Shown here: piece after piece, positions 53,562-62,020 of the stretch
Position numbering within the stretch: the first letter of the stretch is position 1
How the letters are laid out: each line of letters begins with the position of its first letter
Assembly (NCBI GenBank): GCA_947174015.1
Contig: CAMWHJ010000010.1
Span: forward strand, 1 to 63,591
Length of the DNA stretch: 63,591 nucleotides
Direction: 5' to 3'
Source: an uncultured Lachnospiraceae bacterium
GTDB lineage: Bacteria > Bacillota > Clostridia > Lachnospirales > Lachnospiraceae
Translations under genes and position numbers: made by a program
The notes under the pieces: generated by a model
What the model was told of the DNA's origin: nothing
Database searches by the model: none
The model's input: the letters and a program-made list of their open reading frames with translations, nothing else

Positions 53562-55430
53562 CATGATGCTGGGGTCAAAAGCACTCGAAATAGAACCTTG
53601 AAAATTTAATATTTTACAGTAAATACAAGCATTCCATCGCTTTATAAGTTATAATAGTAATAACTTCTGAAAGGTGGTATGTTCTATGTCTTTTAAAACA
53701 AATGATTGTCAGCAATTATCATTAGATGACAGTTTTATGGCTCTTACTGATCGTGAAAGAAAAGCTTTGGAAAAATCATGGGCGAAGATTTTCGCTGATA
53801 AAATTTTTCCATCTATAGATGAAGAACGCTTTTCTGTCCTGTACAGTGATAAAGCATCCAGACCGAATGCACCTGTAAACGTTATTATCGGTGCGCTCAT
53901 CATCAAGGAACTTTTTGACTATTCTGACGATGAAATCGTTGAGAATCTGATGCTTGATCTCCACCTTCAATACGCATTGCATATCACAAGCTTTGTAGAA
54001 CAGCCGATATCAGACAAAACTCTGAGCCGTTTCCGTAAAAGATGCTATGACTATGAGACACTTCATGGTGTGGACTTATATCACGACTGTGTAAAAGATC
54101 TCAGCGGTAAAATCGCTAAGATAATGAAACTGAATGGACGCATACGCCGTATGGATTCCATGATGATAGAATCCAACATTCGTTTTCTAAGCCGTATGGA
54201 ACTGATCTACACCTGTATATCCAAACTGGTTGTTTGTCTTACAAAAAAGCAGCCGGATATGGTTCCTGAGCCACTAAGGCATTACGCAGACCCGAATGAT
54301 TATAACCGTATCTTTTATCATCAGAGAAATGATGACATGGAAGCAATTATTCAAAGCTTGTTGACAGACAGTGACTGCTTGCTGGAACTGTGCAAAACAG
54401 ATTTTGAAGAAACAACGGAATACCAGCTTTTTGTCAGATGTCTTTCTGACCAGACAGTTGTTGAAAATGATAAACGTCGTCTGAGAACCAGGGAAGATGG
54501 CACCATGAATTCATCAGCACTTCAAAATCCGTCTGATCCAGATGCCACATACAGAAATAAATCTGGGAAATCCTAAAGGGGTTATGCCGCCAACATTGGA
54601 GAAACAGTAGGCCAAAATGGCTCTGTGGTGACGGATTATCAGTTTGATAAAAACACTCATACGGACAGTCATTTCCTTCAGGAATCTCTTTCAGTAATGG
54701 AAAAGTCTGAAGAAGAAATCATTCTGGTTACAGATGGCGGTTATGATGGCCAGGACAATGTAGCTCTCGCAAAAGAAAAGAACGTGAAATTGGTAACTAC
54801 CGCACTGATTGGCAAAGAAGCACCGGTTGCCTTGGCTGATTTCGAATTCAATGAAGATGGGACCCGTCTTCTAAAATGTGCTGTGGGTCATGAACCGGCA
54901 AGCCAGTCTTATACCAAAACAACAAGGCAATGCAGGGTTTCATTTGACCGAAATCATTGTGTCGGCTGTCCATATCAGGAACAGTGCAACCCCAAGATAT
55001 ATAAAAAAGTTGCCACTTTTATTACCTCAAAAAATGCATCCAACAGAGCAAAAAACCAGAGATATATGCAAAGCGAAGAATTCAGCAATTTAGCAAGGTT
55101 GAGAAATGGTGTAGAAACCATTCCGGCCAATATCCGAAAGAATTACCACCTTGATAAACTCCCAAGAGGTAAACAACGGGGTAAATTCTTTTTTGGAAGT
55201 AAAATAGCAGCCTTAAACTTCAGAAAGCTCTTTGGATTCCAAAAGGGCTTGGGGAACTATGCGCAAAATCCGATGTTGGCATACAGATAAGCCAGAAGTA
55301 CATCAACAATTCCAAGGAATTCCAAGGCAATGAAGTCTTTTACAAAAAATCTACTGTGAAATATTAAATTTTCAAGGTTCTTGCAGAATATCAAACATAG
55401 AAAACACTATGTTTTGACCCCAGCATCATG
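53562..55430 (+). mobile_element. IS1182-like insertion sequence, copy B
   Basis: 1,869 bp with the same 19-bp inverted ends as copy A (53562-53580 and 55412-55430), orientation opposite to copy A. It separates promoter 8 from a 29-codon gene remnant. Confidence 0.92.
53686..55290 (+). pseudogene. IS1182-family DDE transposase with an in-frame stop
   Basis: ATG 53686 (MSFKTNDCQQLSLDDS) follows AAGGTGG. The frame is intact except for TAA at 54574-54576 in AATCCTAAAGGGG, where copy A has KIHRG. It then continues in the same frame as RGYAANIGETVG through VTDGGYDGQDN (catalytic Asp), a Cys cluster (HCVGCPYQEQC) and PRGKQRGKFFFGSK to 55,290. Length without the stop would be 534 aa, normal for the family. 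Confidence 0.9.
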
Positions 55431-55432
55431 AC

Positions 55433-55519
55433 ATTGATGGTGAACAGGTGGCAAGTTTTAAAGATATTCATACAATTACTAACGTAAAAATCAGTAATTC
55501 ACAAAATGTCACGTTTTGA
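55433..55519 (+). pseudogene. Remnant of a small conserved protein behind IS copy B
   Basis: The frame reads IDGEQVASFKDIHTITNVKIS then NSQNVTF and stops. It parallels CNGEQVAGFKDIHTGKIEEV in the 72-aa protein at 56,787. The IS cut away the 5' part. Confidence 0.7.
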
Positions 55520-55527
55520 CTATTGTA

Positions 55528-55583
55528 TTGACAAAAGCGACATCATTGTCTTATAATTAGTAAAAGACAATGATGTCGCTTTT
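55528..55583 (+). promoter_or_regulatory. Promoter with a 20-bp inverted-repeat operator
   Basis: TTGACA (55528-55533), 18-bp spacer, TATAAT (55552-55557). AAAAGCGACATCATTGTCTT (55533-55552) and its exact complement (55564-55583) enclose the -10 box. A TetR gene is second in the operon, so this is probably its operator. Confidence 0.87.
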
Positions 55584-55600
55584 TAAAAGGAGAATTGATT

Positions 55601-56140
55601 ATGAAGGTACTAAATAGTTACAAAGATTTTAAATTAAGAGCATGGGAAACTGGGGATGCAAAATCATTAGCACAAGCTGCTGATAATCCGAATATAGCAA
55701 AAAATTTGCGAAATACATTTCCGAATCCGTATACCTTAGATGATGCAATTTGGTTTATTAATGACTGTATTGCAAATACAGAGAAAAAACAAATCAATTA
55801 CGCTATTGTGGTTGACGGACAAGCTGTTGGCGGTATAGGGATATTTGTAAAAGATGATGTATATGAAAAGTCTGCGGAGCTTGGCTATTGGCTTTCCGAA
55901 GATTTTTGGCATAAAGGTATTATGTCAGATGCGGTTCTAATGATTTGTAAAGAGGCGTTTGAAATATTTGATATTGTTCGTATATTTGCAGAACCATTTG
56001 CGGACAATGTTGGTTCAAGGGGAGTTCTGGAAAAAGTAGGTTTTACATATGAGGGAACAATGCGTAACGGTGTTTGTAAGAATGGAGAAATTCATTCTTA
56101 TTGTATGTATTCTATTTTGCGGGAGGAATTTGCTGTCTGA
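55601..56140 (+). CDS. GNAT N-acetyltransferase (RimJ/RimL type)
   Basis: 179 aa. Start region KVLNSYKDFKLRAWETGDAKSLAQAADN, acetyl-CoA loop region ELGYWLSEDFWHKGIMSDAV (the family's Q/RxxGxG/A site is degenerate) and the C-terminal NVGSRGVLEKVGFTYEG typical of the RimJ-RimL group. ATG 55601 follows AAAAGGAG and lies inside a copy of the 27-bp repeat (ATGAAGGTACTAAATAGTTAC). The gene is co-transcribed with the TetR regulator. Confidence 0.92.
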   Translation: MKVLNSYKDFKLRAWETGDAKSLAQAADNPNIAKNLRNTFPNPYTLDDAIWFINDCIANTEKKQINYAIVVDGQAVGGIGIFVKDDVYEKSAELGYWLSEDFWHKGIMSDAVLMICKEAFEIFDIVRIFAEPFADNVGSRGVLEKVGFTYEGTMRNGVCKNGEIHSYCMYSILREEFAV

Positions 56141-56141
56141 T

Positions 56142-56696
56142 ATGGGTAATAAAGGAACAAAAACAAAACAAGCAATCCGCCAGCAGGCATACCGATTGTT
56201 TGCTGAAAAAGGTTTTAAAGCAGTAACGATGACTGATATTTGTGAAAAAACGGGTTTAAGCAGGGGTGGTCTTTATAGATATTACTCTGGAACAGAGCAG
56301 ATTTTTTCGGAAATTCTTTCGGAGGAGTATGTGATAGCAGACCGCATCGAAAAAAAAGAAAAGGCAACGGTTATCTTAGAAGATATGCTAAAAACAATAA
56401 AGGCTGAAATTATGAATAAAGAACTATCTTTAAGTCTTGCAATTTATGAATACGCAAATCTTGGAAATGAGGAATTTTTTACAAATATCAATGACAAAGC
56501 GAAAAAGAGATGGATGAGCCTCTTAGAATATGGAATAGAAACAGGGGAGTTTAAGACCGTTGATACAGAACAGACTTCTGATTTGATTTTGTATTATTAT
56601 CAAGGCTTGCGAATGTGGTCAAGAGTTATTTCATTTGAAGAACAGGTGGCGGAATATTATGTGAAGACGGTGAAGCAATTGCTGTTAAGGGAATAA
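56142..56696 (+). CDS. TetR-family regulator
   Basis: 184 aa. N-terminal helix-turn-helix (TKQAIRQQAYRLFAEKGFKAVTMTDICEKTGLSRGGLYRYY, in segments, residues 8-50), then a helical ligand domain. It begins 1 nt after the acetyltransferase stop; ATG 56142 is chosen because the TetR fold starts there. It should bind the 20-bp palindrome at 55,533-55,583 and repress both genes. Confidence 0.92.
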   Translation: MGNKGTKTKQAIRQQAYRLFAEKGFKAVTMTDICEKTGLSRGGLYRYYSGTEQIFSEILSEEYVIADRIEKKEKATVILEDMLKTIKAEIMNKELSLSLAIYEYANLGNEEFFTNINDKAKKRWMSLLEYGIETGEFKTVDTEQTSDLILYYYQGLRMWSRVISFEEQVAEYYVKTVKQLLLRE

Positions 56697-56701
56697 AAAG
56701 T

Positions 56702-56728
56702 AACTTGAAAGTACTAAATAATTACAGA
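56702..56728. repeat. Copy of the GTAACT...AGTTAC hairpin repeat
   Basis: GTAACTTGAAAGTACTAAATAATTAC, divergent at a few bases from the copy at 21-47. It lies between the TetR gene and the next small gene. Confidence 0.6.
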
Positions 56729-56786
56729 TTTGCGAAATCCTTTGAGAAGCTTGTATTGATGGTATTGGAAAGGTGAGAAGAACGGT

Positions 56787-57005
56787 ATGGGATTATTCAA
56801 GAAGAAAATTGTAGTACAGCCTTATGACAAGGAAAATAAGAAGCCTGTTATTAAGTCAAGCATTTGCAATGGTGAACAGGTGGCAGGTTTTAAAGATATT
56901 CATACAGGTAAGATAGAAGAAGTTATGTTGATTAAAAATCCGGCAGACCTTGATAGGTTCAAGGCGATGTATGGTATAGAGGAAGAAATTAAAAAGGAAT
57001 ATTGA
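56787..57005 (+). CDS. Small conserved protein
   Basis: 72 aa: KKKIVVQPYDKENKKPVIK, CNGEQVAGFKDIHTGKIEEVM, LDRFKAMYGIEEEIKKEY. It has a single Cys and no signal peptide. A remnant of a paralogue remains at 55,433-55,519. The family is widespread in Lachnospiraceae as I recall, without a secure function. ATG 56787 follows GGAAAGGTGAG. Confidence 0.7.
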   Translation: MGLFKKKIVVQPYDKENKKPVIKSSICNGEQVAGFKDIHTGKIEEVMLIKNPADLDRFKAMYGIEEEIKKEY

Positions 57006-57042
57006 GATTATCTTCGTTTCAAGGCTTTTGTAATTTATTTTT

Positions 57043-57092
57043 ATGCCCCTCCTGCTTATGGGGCATGGCGGTTGCTATGCCCCATATTTTTT
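57043..57092 (+). terminator. Terminator with alternative stem
   Basis: GGGGCAT (57060-57066) pairs with ATGCCCC (57077-57083), then TTTTTT. An earlier ATGCCCC (57043-57049) could pair with the same GGGGCAT, giving two exclusive folds. Confidence 0.8.
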
Positions 57093-57249
57093 CGGACAAT
57101 GTAATCTTAGCGGATTTTACAAAGGAAAAGATTGTTGAAAAAAGGCCGTTATTGGTGTTGATGTACTCACGGATAATTGCAAATATTTCCCCTGCAATAC
57201 ACTAAATTATGATACCATTATAAGTCAAACGGGCATGCTTGGCTCGTAC

Positions 57250-58029
57250 TTAATTTGTATAGTCATCAGAATGTTTATTCAAAATCTCTTCTGGAATCGA
57301 ATAGTATGTTGCACCGCGTCTTATTTTTGCTGCTAACTGACCTTCCAAAAAATCAGCAACTTCCGTTTTGTCCAACCTCTTAGTTTTGGCATGTGACAAA
57401 TCAACATCATCAATTTCGTATTCCCAACTCCAACCATCCGTTTCCCAGTCATCAATTTCTTCGTAATTATCAGGTCTTAAATAAACATAAACTGATTCTG
57501 AAGGATTGTACTCAAAGTATTTTCTATAATCATATCTAAAAGAAATCAAATCATCAATATTGCATATTATTTGAGCTGCCTCATCTATCTGCTCATAATT
57601 GTCCAAATACAAATTGATAGAGAAATCATTGTCATCATATGTTGTTAAATCATAATCAAATGATGCGGCTTGGCAGATTTTTTCTATTTCATCCTTATTT
57701 AATGCCATAACAGAAGAGATATAATTATCGTCAATATGTTTCTCATAAAAGCTTGTTTCTGAGGCAGCAATATAAGGATGACGTGTAGAGGAATAAACGG
57801 AAAAAGACATTCCGTTTTTTGTCTCAAAAACATATTCATATATTGGATTGCCTTCGACGGAATCATCAGGATAGCTCTTTTCTTCCTTTAATTTACATTT
57901 TTCTGAAAAAACATCTTTCACATACCTTTTCACTTCTTTTTTGGAATAATAAGTGGGTTTGGAAGAACAAGCTGTCAATCCCAATACTAAAAGAACGCAA
58001 GTTACAACAAATATCATTTTATTTTTCAT
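57250..58029 (-). CDS. Lipoprotein of unknown function
   Basis: 259 aa. Signal sequence MKNKMIFVVTCVLLVLGLTAC with lipobox LTAC (Cys21), then an acidic, Tyr-rich extracellular part (DDSVEGNPIYEYVFETKNG, WETDGWSWEYEIDDVDL). The domain is not recognised. The gene stands alone on the minus strand and GAGAGGA precedes its start. Confidence 0.85.
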   Translation of the reverse strand: MKNKMIFVVTCVLLVLGLTACSSKPTYYSKKEVKRYVKDVFSEKCKLKEEKSYPDDSVEGNPIYEYVFETKNGMSFSVYSSTRHPYIAASETSFYEKHIDDNYISSVMALNKDEIEKICQAASFDYDLTTYDDNDFSINLYLDNYEQIDEAAQIICNIDDLISFRYDYRKYFEYNPSESVYVYLRPDNYEEIDDWETDGWSWEYEIDDVDLSHAKTKRLDKTEVADFLEGQLAAKIRRGATYYSIPEEILNKHSDDYTN

Positions 58030-58167
58030 ATTGTAAGTCCTCTCTTTTGCGAAATGTTATTACTTCGACGGTTATAAATCGCAATAATTTATCAGCGAAA
58101 TATTGATTTTTAATAGTCCATAGAAATATTGCAGAAGATGCAAAAAAAAAGTATATATGCATATTCC

Positions 58168-58809
58168 CTATTGAGAATCTGTTCCATTCCAATCATATCC
58201 TGTCAACAAGAAATTCAAAGACCCCTTAGGATTATCCGTTCCCTTTTCCAACAGAGAAACCAGACCTTGAAGTATGGCTTCGATCTCATCAGGGGAAGAG
58301 GGCAGAATCGTATTGTCGAATTTTACAGCCAGTACAATCAGTACAATTTCCGCCAAAGCTTCCGGATAATCAAAGTGGATTTGCCCCTGTTCAATGCCTT
58401 GTTGAATGATAGTAGTCAATACCGGTTTCAATTCTGTAATTAGGTAGGTGAGATATTTCTGATGTAAAACAGAATCCTCGTAGGCAGAAGTCTGGGTCAG
58501 ATCAGATTTGTCAGCAAAAGCATCCAGAGAAGAACTTCTGCATGCCTGAAAAATCATTGCCATTCTTGTAAAGGGAGAAACATTTTCCTGAGTAGTCAGT
58601 TTCTTGGCAGTTTCTAAGGTATTTTGGTAATTACGTTCAATCAATGCCTCCAAAATGGCATTTTTTGAAGAAAAATAGTAGTAGATACTTCCCTTTCCGA
58701 TACCGGCGGTTTGAGCAATTTCACTGACGGATATCGTCTGTATTTTTTTTGTTTCCAATAATTTTAAAAGTGCATCCAAGATTGCATTGTACTTTGTAAT
58801 ATTTGGCAT
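58168..58809 (-). CDS. TetR-family regulator of the acyl/condensation cluster
   Basis: 213 aa from ATG 58809 (MPNITKYNAILDALLKLL); the frame is open to 58,881 but those 24 codons lack a ribosome site and resemble nothing. Helix-turn-helix TISVSEIAQTAGIGKGSIYYYFSSKNAI at residues 22-50. It is divergent from the SCP2 gene, and the two operator-like palindromes at 58,942 and 58,986 lie between them, which makes it the likely repressor of that cluster. Confidence 0.92.
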   Translation of the reverse strand: MPNITKYNAILDALLKLLETKKIQTISVSEIAQTAGIGKGSIYYYFSSKNAILEALIERNYQNTLETAKKLTTQENVSPFTRMAMIFQACRSSSLDAFADKSDLTQTSAYEDSVLHQKYLTYLITELKPVLTTIIQQGIEQGQIHFDYPEALAEIVLIVLAVKFDNTILPSSPDEIEAILQGLVSLLEKGTDNPKGSLNFLLTGYDWNGTDSQ

Positions 58810-58939
58810 AGCTACCGCCTTTCTATCATTTATAACGCGTATGTTGTTCCTAATTATAACAAAGAAAAGAATCTCATGCAATTATAAAATTTGGATAAAG
58901 TAGGAAAAAAATTAGCAGTAACTTTGTCAAAAAGTCACA

Positions 58940-58996
58940 TTGACCAGTGGTCGAAAAAATGGTAAGGTAATATTACAAAGCAATAGACTAGCGGTC
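58940..58996 (+). promoter_or_regulatory. Promoter and two TetR-like operators
   Basis: GACCAGTGGTC (58942-58952) overlaps the -35 TTGACC (58940-58945); the second palindrome GACTAGCGGTC is at 58986-58996, centres 44 bp apart (about four helical turns). The -10 is weak (TAAGGT, 58963-58968), as is usual for repressible promoters. Confidence 0.75.
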
Positions 58997-59012
58997 GAAA
59001 AAGGAGGATAAA

Positions 59013-59354
59013 ATGACATACGCAGAGTTTTTTTCAGAAATGAAAGCACAATTTATGGAGGCAGATATCAGTGATATAACAGAACATCTGGCATATCAGT
59101 TTAATATTATTGGTGAGGCATCCGGTATCTTTTATGTGGAAGCTAAGGAGGGTAAGCTGTATGTGGAACCTTATGAATATTTTGACAGAGATGCCATGTT
59201 TACCTGTACGGCAGAAACCTTGATGAAAATTGCAGATGGTAAGCTGGATCCTATCAAGGCAGTGACCCTGCAGAAGTTAAAGGTGGAGGGAGATATTGAT
59301 AAAGCACTGAAATTCAAAGAACTGGTGGAAAGGAAAAGCAAGCATAAAAAATAG
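59013..59354 (+). CDS. SCP2 sterol-transfer-like protein
   Basis: 113 aa, a single SCP2-type lipid-binding fold: YQFNIIGEASGIFYVEAKEGKLYVEP, FTCTAETLMKIADGKLDPIKAV, KLKVEGDIDKALKF. It lacks a signal peptide. SCP2 proteins carry acyl chains or hydrophobic molecules, so it fits the acyl-handling genes that follow. AAGGAGG precedes ATG 59013. Confidence 0.88.
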   Translation: MTYAEFFSEMKAQFMEADISDITEHLAYQFNIIGEASGIFYVEAKEGKLYVEPYEYFDRDAMFTCTAETLMKIADGKLDPIKAVTLQKLKVEGDIDKALKFKELVERKSKHKK

Positions 59355-59407
59355 GTGAGTATTCAGTTATGAGAATAGTGCAAAAGTGCAGAAAGGAATG
59401 TGGCAGT

Positions 59408-60352
59408 ATGAGTAAGATACTGAAAGGAGTTATAGCCGCAGTAGGAGCCGCAGCAGTGGCAGAAGCCGGAATTTCTGCGTATTTTTATCGCAGAACCATG
59501 ATAAGAAATAATGCAAAGGTGGAAAACACCATTAAGATGGCAGGAACTGACTGGAACCAACATATGGATTTTATCGGAAAACGGAAGGAATATATGTTGT
59601 CACAGTTTCATGAGGATGTTTATCAGTATTCTCATGATGGATTAAAGCTCCATGCCACACATTTTCCGGGACCAGGGAAAAATAAGCTGGTAATTTGCTT
59701 TCACGGTTATACCAGTGAGGGTATGAAAGACTATATCGGGTTATCCGGTTACTATCTGAAAAAAGGTTATGGTATGCTTTTGGTGGACGAGAGAGCCCAT
59801 GGGAAAAGTCAGGGAAAACAGATTGGTTTCGGGTGCTTAGACCGGAGAGATGCATTAAAGTGGTTAGAGTGGGCAGTGGAAGTTTATGGAGAAGAGGTGC
59901 AGATAATTTTCCATGGAACTTCCATGGGAGCCTCTACTGTTTTAATGGCAAGCGGATTAGAGCTTCCCAAACAGGTGAAAGGAATTGTGGCTGATTGTGG
60001 CTTTACTTCCCCAAAAGAAGTGTTTACCCATGTGCTCCATTCTATGTATCATATGCCGGCATTTCCCATTATCCAGATTGCTGATGTGATAAATAAGAAG
60101 AGGGCAGGCTATGGGTTGGACGAATGCAATGCTGCCAGAGAGGTGCGGAAAGCAACAGTGCCTATTCTCATGATACATGGAGATGCAGATACCTTTGTAC
60201 CCAGCAGCATGTGTGATGAAATCTACGAAAACTGCGCATCCCAAAAGAAGAAGGTTATTATAAAAGGGGCGGCTCATGCAGAAAGCTATTATAAGGACAC
60301 GCAAAAATATGAAGAGGCATTAAATGAATTTTTGGAGGAAATTATTAAATGA
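59408..60352 (+). CDS. Alpha/beta hydrolase with N-terminal membrane anchor
   Basis: 314 aa from ATG 59408 (MSKILKGVIAAVGAAAVAEAG; AAAGGAATG before it); ATG 59369 is possible. Membrane helix 5-30, then the hydrolase: ICFHGYTSEGMKDYI (oxyanion loop), LLVDERAHGKSQGK, nucleophile HGTSMGAS at about residue 180, Asp in IHGDADTFVP and His in GAAHAESYY. It overlaps the next gene by 4 nt. It may release or load acyl products. Confidence 0.9.
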   Translation: MSKILKGVIAAVGAAAVAEAGISAYFYRRTMIRNNAKVENTIKMAGTDWNQHMDFIGKRKEYMLSQFHEDVYQYSHDGLKLHATHFPGPGKNKLVICFHGYTSEGMKDYIGLSGYYLKKGYGMLLVDERAHGKSQGKQIGFGCLDRRDALKWLEWAVEVYGEEVQIIFHGTSMGASTVLMASGLELPKQVKGIVADCGFTSPKEVFTHVLHSMYHMPAFPIIQIADVINKKRAGYGLDECNAAREVRKATVPILMIHGDADTFVPSSMCDEIYENCASQKKKVIIKGAAHAESYYKDTQKYEEALNEFLEEIIK

Positions 60353-61752
60353 TGAAAACAAGAAAAGGATATCCGGTATACCCATTAACTGTTGCACAGA
60401 AATTTCACCTGTATTATCTGGCATTCTGCCCGAAAAAGCAGGTGGTTAATATAGGAAATAGTCTGACCATTGGAACAGATCTGGATTGGAATGTATTAAA
60501 GTCGTCCATATACAAAGCCTATGAGCGGTGTGAATCTATGCGTCTTCGCTTTGCAAAGGATAAGGAAGGCAACTGGTATCAGTATGTGGTAGAGAAGGAA
60601 GAACGTGACATAGAGTTTGTTGATTTCACCGGACAGACCATGGAAGAAGCAGAAAAGACCATGCGCAAATGGACGGAGGTGCCTTTTAAAGAGGAAGATT
60701 CCCCCATGAACCGCATTGTGATGATTAAAACACCAGATGGCTATCAGGGGATCTATATGCTGGTAAATCATCTCACTATGGATGCCCAGTCCATTATCTG
60801 TTTTATGAAAGATATTATTGAACTGTACTGTAATACTATGTATGAGGGAGTACCATATCCAAAAGAAATGCATTCCTACATCAAGCAGTTGGAGAAGGAT
60901 TTGGCATACGAGGCAGGAAGTAAGGCACAGCAGAGAGACATTGCCTACTTCGAAAAACTGATTGAGTCTTCTGAACCCATTTACAACGGACTTGAGGGTA
61001 CGGATAAATTAAAAGAGCAGAGAAAACGCAAGAAAAACCCGAAATTGCGTTCTGCAATAAATGTGTCAGATTCGGTGGATGCAGACTTAGACATTTTCCA
61101 TTTAGAGGCAGAACCCACCAAGCGGTTAATGGATTTTTGCGAAAAGTATCATGTGTCACTGGCATGTCTGCTGATTATGGGACTTCGTACTTATTTCCAG
61201 AAAATGAATGGAAATGATGATGTGTCCATCAATACTGCCATTGCCAGACGTGCCACCCTGCAGGAAAAAAAGAGTGGGGGAACCAGAATTCATTCTTTCC
61301 CATTCCGTACCATTATTTCAGAGGATAAGACTTTTTTAGAGGGAGTTTACGAAATTCGTGACAGACAGAATGAAATGTTCCGCTATGCCAATTATAACCC
61401 TACATCTTATTTTGCACATAGATCAAAAGTGTATCAGTTGGAGCCGGGGTATACTTATGAGCCGATGTCACTGACCTATCAGCCCATGACACTTCAGGAA
61501 AGAGGCTTAGATAAGCTGGGTGGGATTTCCTATAAGACCAAATGGTATCCAAATGGTGCCACCACACAGGCAATGTATCTGACGGTAATGCACCGTCCCG
61601 ATGACAACGGACTGGACTTTAACTTCGAACATCAAATTAAGGCAGTATCCAGAAAAGAACTGGAGTACCTGTATTACTATTTGTGTAAAATCATGTTTAA
61701 GGGAACAGAAAATCCCAATCTGCCGATTGGCGATATCATAAAATTAATATAA
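60349..61752 (+). CDS. Condensation-domain-like acyltransferase
   Basis: 467 aa. An NRPS C-domain fold: the catalytic HHxxxDG site reads VNHLTMDAQS at about residue 140, so the second His and the Asp are kept and the first His is Asn. Late motif FNFEHQIKA and QPMTLQERG segments follow. As a stand-alone C-domain it probably joins an acyl group carried by the ACP to an amine or alcohol. A paired-overlap position with the hydrolase gene supports a single pathway. Confidence 0.85.
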   Translation: MMKTRKGYPVYPLTVAQKFHLYYLAFCPKKQVVNIGNSLTIGTDLDWNVLKSSIYKAYERCESMRLRFAKDKEGNWYQYVVEKEERDIEFVDFTGQTMEEAEKTMRKWTEVPFKEEDSPMNRIVMIKTPDGYQGIYMLVNHLTMDAQSIICFMKDIIELYCNTMYEGVPYPKEMHSYIKQLEKDLAYEAGSKAQQRDIAYFEKLIESSEPIYNGLEGTDKLKEQRKRKKNPKLRSAINVSDSVDADLDIFHLEAEPTKRLMDFCEKYHVSLACLLIMGLRTYFQKMNGNDDVSINTAIARRATLQEKKSGGTRIHSFPFRTIISEDKTFLEGVYEIRDRQNEMFRYANYNPTSYFAHRSKVYQLEPGYTYEPMSLTYQPMTLQERGLDKLGGISYKTKWYPNGATTQAMYLTVMHRPDDNGLDFNFEHQIKAVSRKELEYLYYYLCKIMFKGTENPNLPIGDIIKLI

Positions 61753-61780
61753 TTAATATAACAGTATGGAGGTTTCAGAA

Positions 61781-62008
61781 ATGGTTGAAAAATTAAAGGA
61801 TATAATTGTTAATTATGTGGAAGTGGAACCGGAAAGTATCACCAGAGATTCCAGATTTATGGAAGATTTGGGCTTTACTTCCTTTGACTTTATGAGTATG
61901 TTAGGGGAAATCGAAGATGAGTTTGATGTGGAAATCGACCAGCAGAAGGCAAGTAATATAAAAACAGTGGGAGAGGCGGCAGACTATTTGGAAAGTCTGA
62001 CAGCATAA
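61781..62008 (+). CDS. Acyl carrier protein
   Basis: 75 aa from ATG 61781 behind GGAGG (ATG 61766 is 5 codons upstream and overlaps that site). Helix 1 EKLKDIIVNYVEVEPESI, then FMEDLGFTSFDFMSMLGEIEDEF with the phosphopantetheine Ser in FTSFD (usual DS context is TS). Unlike the acyl-carrier-related proteins of the RiPP cassettes it keeps the Ser. It should carry the acyl chain between ligase and condensation protein. Confidence 0.92.
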   Translation: MVEKLKDIIVNYVEVEPESITRDSRFMEDLGFTSFDFMSMLGEIEDEFDVEIDQQKASNIKTVGEAADYLESLTA

Positions 62009-62020
62009 AAAGGAGAATAT

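Noticed and set aside
57002-57205. Open frame of 67 codons after the small conserved protein
   Set aside because: It runs through a terminator hairpin, has no ribosome site and no protein-like composition.
58129-58443. Plus-strand frame of 104 codons
   Set aside because: It is the shadow of the minus-strand TetR gene, whose helix-turn-helix is unmistakable.
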